Origin: Herbidospora galbida
GTDB taxonomy: Bacteria; Actinomycetota; Actinomycetes; Streptosporangiales; Streptosporangiaceae
Direction: 5' to 3'
DNA: 64,000 bases
NCBI RefSeq assembly: GCF_005233835.1
Contig: NZ_SZQA01000019.1
Location: 62,001-126,000 of the forward strand
The notes below the pieces were generated by a model. The model saw nothing but the letters and a program-made list of their open reading frames with translations. It had not been told where the DNA came from and searched no databases. Made by a program: the position numbers and the translations under genes. Shown one piece after another: positions 62,748-64,000 of the stretch (position 1 is the first letter of the stretch; every line of letters begins with the position of its first letter).

Positions 62748-63683
62748 TCAGGGCACGGTGAGAACGATCTTCCCGGTGGTGCGGCCCGATTCGCCGAGTT
62801 CCATGGCCTTGCCGAGCTCGTCGAGCGGGAAGACCGCCGCGACCGCGACCCGCAGCCGCCCGGCCTCGATCAGCGCCGCGAGGCTCTTCAGCGCCGACAG
62901 GTCGGGTTCGCAGATCATCGACTCGACCCGCACGCCGCGATTCTCCGCCTGTTCCGGCAGGTCGGCGACCTCCATGGAGCTGACGAGGGAGACGAGGACA
63001 CCGCCGGGCCGCAGCACCTTGAGCGAACGCGGCCCGTAGTCTCCGCCGATGGTGTCGATCACGGCGTCGAGCCCGTCGCACGCGGCGGTGAAGTCGGTCG
63101 ACCGGTAGTCGATCACCTCGTCGACCCCGAGCCGGCGCAGGAAGTCGTGTTTGCCGGCGCTCGCGGTGCCATAGACGTAAGCGCCGCGGGCCTTGGCGAT
63201 CTGGACCGCGAGATGCCCCACGCCGCCGGCCGCGGCGTGCACCAGCACCTCGCCGCCCTCACGGACCTTGGCGACGTCGACCAGCGCCTGCCAGGCGGTC
63301 AGCCCGGCCAGCGGCACCGCAGCGGCCTGGATGTGGTCGAACACGGCCGGTTTGGGAGCGAAGGTGCGAGCCGGCGCGGCGACGTACTCGGCGAAGGCGC
63401 CGTGTCCGACGGGGTAGCGCAGCATGCCGAAGACCTCGTCGCCGGGTTTGTGGATCGCCACCCCTCTGCCGACCGCCTCGACGACGCCCGAGACGTCCCA
63501 GCCGAGGACGAACGGCGGTTCACCGATCAGATAGCCGGTCGAACGGTGTTTCCAGTCGGTCGGGTTGAGCCCGGCGGCGTGCACTCTGACCAGCACCTCG
63601 GTCGGCCCGGGGGCCGGCTTGGGCAGGTCGATCGCGTGCAGGACGTCGGGTCCGCCCAGGGTGTCCTGGCTGATGGCCTTCAT
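62748..63683 (-). CDS. Zinc-independent MDR oxidoreductase (quinone-reductase type)
   Basis: A 311-residue NADPH-dependent enzyme. MKAISQDTLGGPDVLHAIDL and LNPTDWKHRSTGYL belong to the GroES-like domain, and VLVHAAAGGVGHLAVQIAKA is the nucleotide-binding loop. No zinc ligands are apparent. ATG overlaps the stop of the upstream VOC gene (ATGA), so both are probably one detoxification operon. Substrate unknown. Confidence 0.88.
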   Translation of the reverse strand: MKAISQDTLGGPDVLHAIDLPKPAPGPTEVLVRVHAAGLNPTDWKHRSTGYLIGEPPFVLGWDVSGVVEAVGRGVAIHKPGDEVFGMLRYPVGHGAFAEYVAAPARTFAPKPAVFDHIQAAAVPLAGLTAWQALVDVAKVREGGEVLVHAAAGGVGHLAVQIAKARGAYVYGTASAGKHDFLRRLGVDEVIDYRSTDFTAACDGLDAVIDTIGGDYGPRSLKVLRPGGVLVSLVSSMEVADLPEQAENRGVRVESMICEPDLSALKSLAALIEAGRLRVAVAAVFPLDELGKAMELGESGRTTGKIVLTVP

Positions 63684-64000
63684 TCGAGCTCCTCGAACAG
63701 GGTGAGTTGCAGCCCGTCGGGGGCGGTCAGCCGGGCATTGAGCGAGTTCCATGGGGTGCGGGTCGGCGGTGCGAGCACGTCGGCGCCGTGCTCCTCCAGC
63801 AGCGCCGTCGTCGACTCGGCGTCGGGGACCTCCAGGGCGACCCTGATGTGCCCGGCCACCCGCCGGCCGACCTCGACGCGGTCGATGAACTGCGCCTGGC
63901 GTACGTCGACGATCTCGACGGTGGCCCGCCCCGCCGACAGCAGGCGGACCCTCCCGTCGTCGGAGGAGAAGTCGGCGATCTCGTGGAGGCCGAGCACGTC
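63680..64000 (-). CDS. VOC-family protein, 5' end cut by window
   Basis: The visible 106 residues begin inside DVLGLHEIADF, the usual second helix of a glyoxalase-fold domain, so the true start lies beyond the window. The C-terminus NARLTAPDGLQLTLFEELE is standard for this fold. It is coupled to the MDR oxidoreductase by ATGA. Confidence 0.82.
   Translation of the reverse strand, partial: DVLGLHEIADFSSDDGRVRLLSAGRATVEIVDVRQAQFIDRVEVGRRVAGHIRVALEVPDAESTTALLEEHGADVLAPPTRTPWNSLNARLTAPDGLQLTLFEELE

Overview
The window is GC-rich DNA (roughly 70% by eye) from an actinobacterium. Evidence for this is the frequent GTG starts, dense four-base stop/start overlaps, leaderless genes with a TANNNT box 6-8 bases before the start codon, a partial conservon, a 2-oxoacid:ferredoxin oxidoreductase pair and a NuoEFG-less second nuo cluster. 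A Streptosporangiales-type genome is my best guess, but that is inference. I see no insertion sequence, prophage, integrase or CRISPR array.

Layout. (1) 1-9344 is mixed housekeeping: a partial UvrA-type ATPase, VOC and DUF302 proteins, purC, a GAF histidine kinase beside a GAF regulator, tRNA-Tyr, a GNAT protein, a YajQ-family protein, a broken SDR remnant, two paralogous membrane proteins, a secreted protein and a PPOX-fold protein. (2) 9341-25895 is a respiratory block: htpX, nuoN-M-(54-aa ORF)-L-K-J-I, then a divergent membrane HhH protein and a membrane Ser/Thr kinase, then nuoH-C-B-A. A polysaccharide deacetylase, a cysteine-type leader peptide and korA-korB follow. nuoD, E, F and G are absent, so the encoded complex probably takes electrons from ferredoxin reduced by KorAB rather than from NADH.

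(3) 25888-51358 is a Wzx/Wzy-type exopolysaccharide or wall-glycan locus. It is bounded by rmlC on one side and rmlD-rmlB-rmlA, an initiating phosphoglycosyltransferase and an LCP ligase on the other. Inside are a polymerase/ligase-like membrane protein, a Wzz-like protein, a flippase, two GT4 glycosyltransferases, a sulfotransferase, an APH-fold kinase and an FkbM methyltransferase. It also holds three large secreted repeat (beta-propeller-like) proteins and a beta-helix protein. The picture is a deoxyhexose-containing, possibly sulfated and methylated surface glycan co-encoded with its own secreted matrix proteins.

(4) 51351-64000 is accessory: an NmrA-like reductase, an APH-like protein, an EamA exporter with a GntR/FCD regulator and a candidate operator, an orphan barstar, a conservon reduced to its kinase and DUF742 protein, a second beta-helix protein with a minisatellite linker, an acyltransferase, a quinone-reductase-like MDR enzyme and a partial VOC protein.

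The most interesting points are the NuoDEFG-less complex split by a kinase/HhH pair, its repeat-tailed NuoI, the coupled small ORF between nuoL and nuoM, the leaderless Cys leader peptide before korAB, and the secreted propeller family embedded in the glycan locus.
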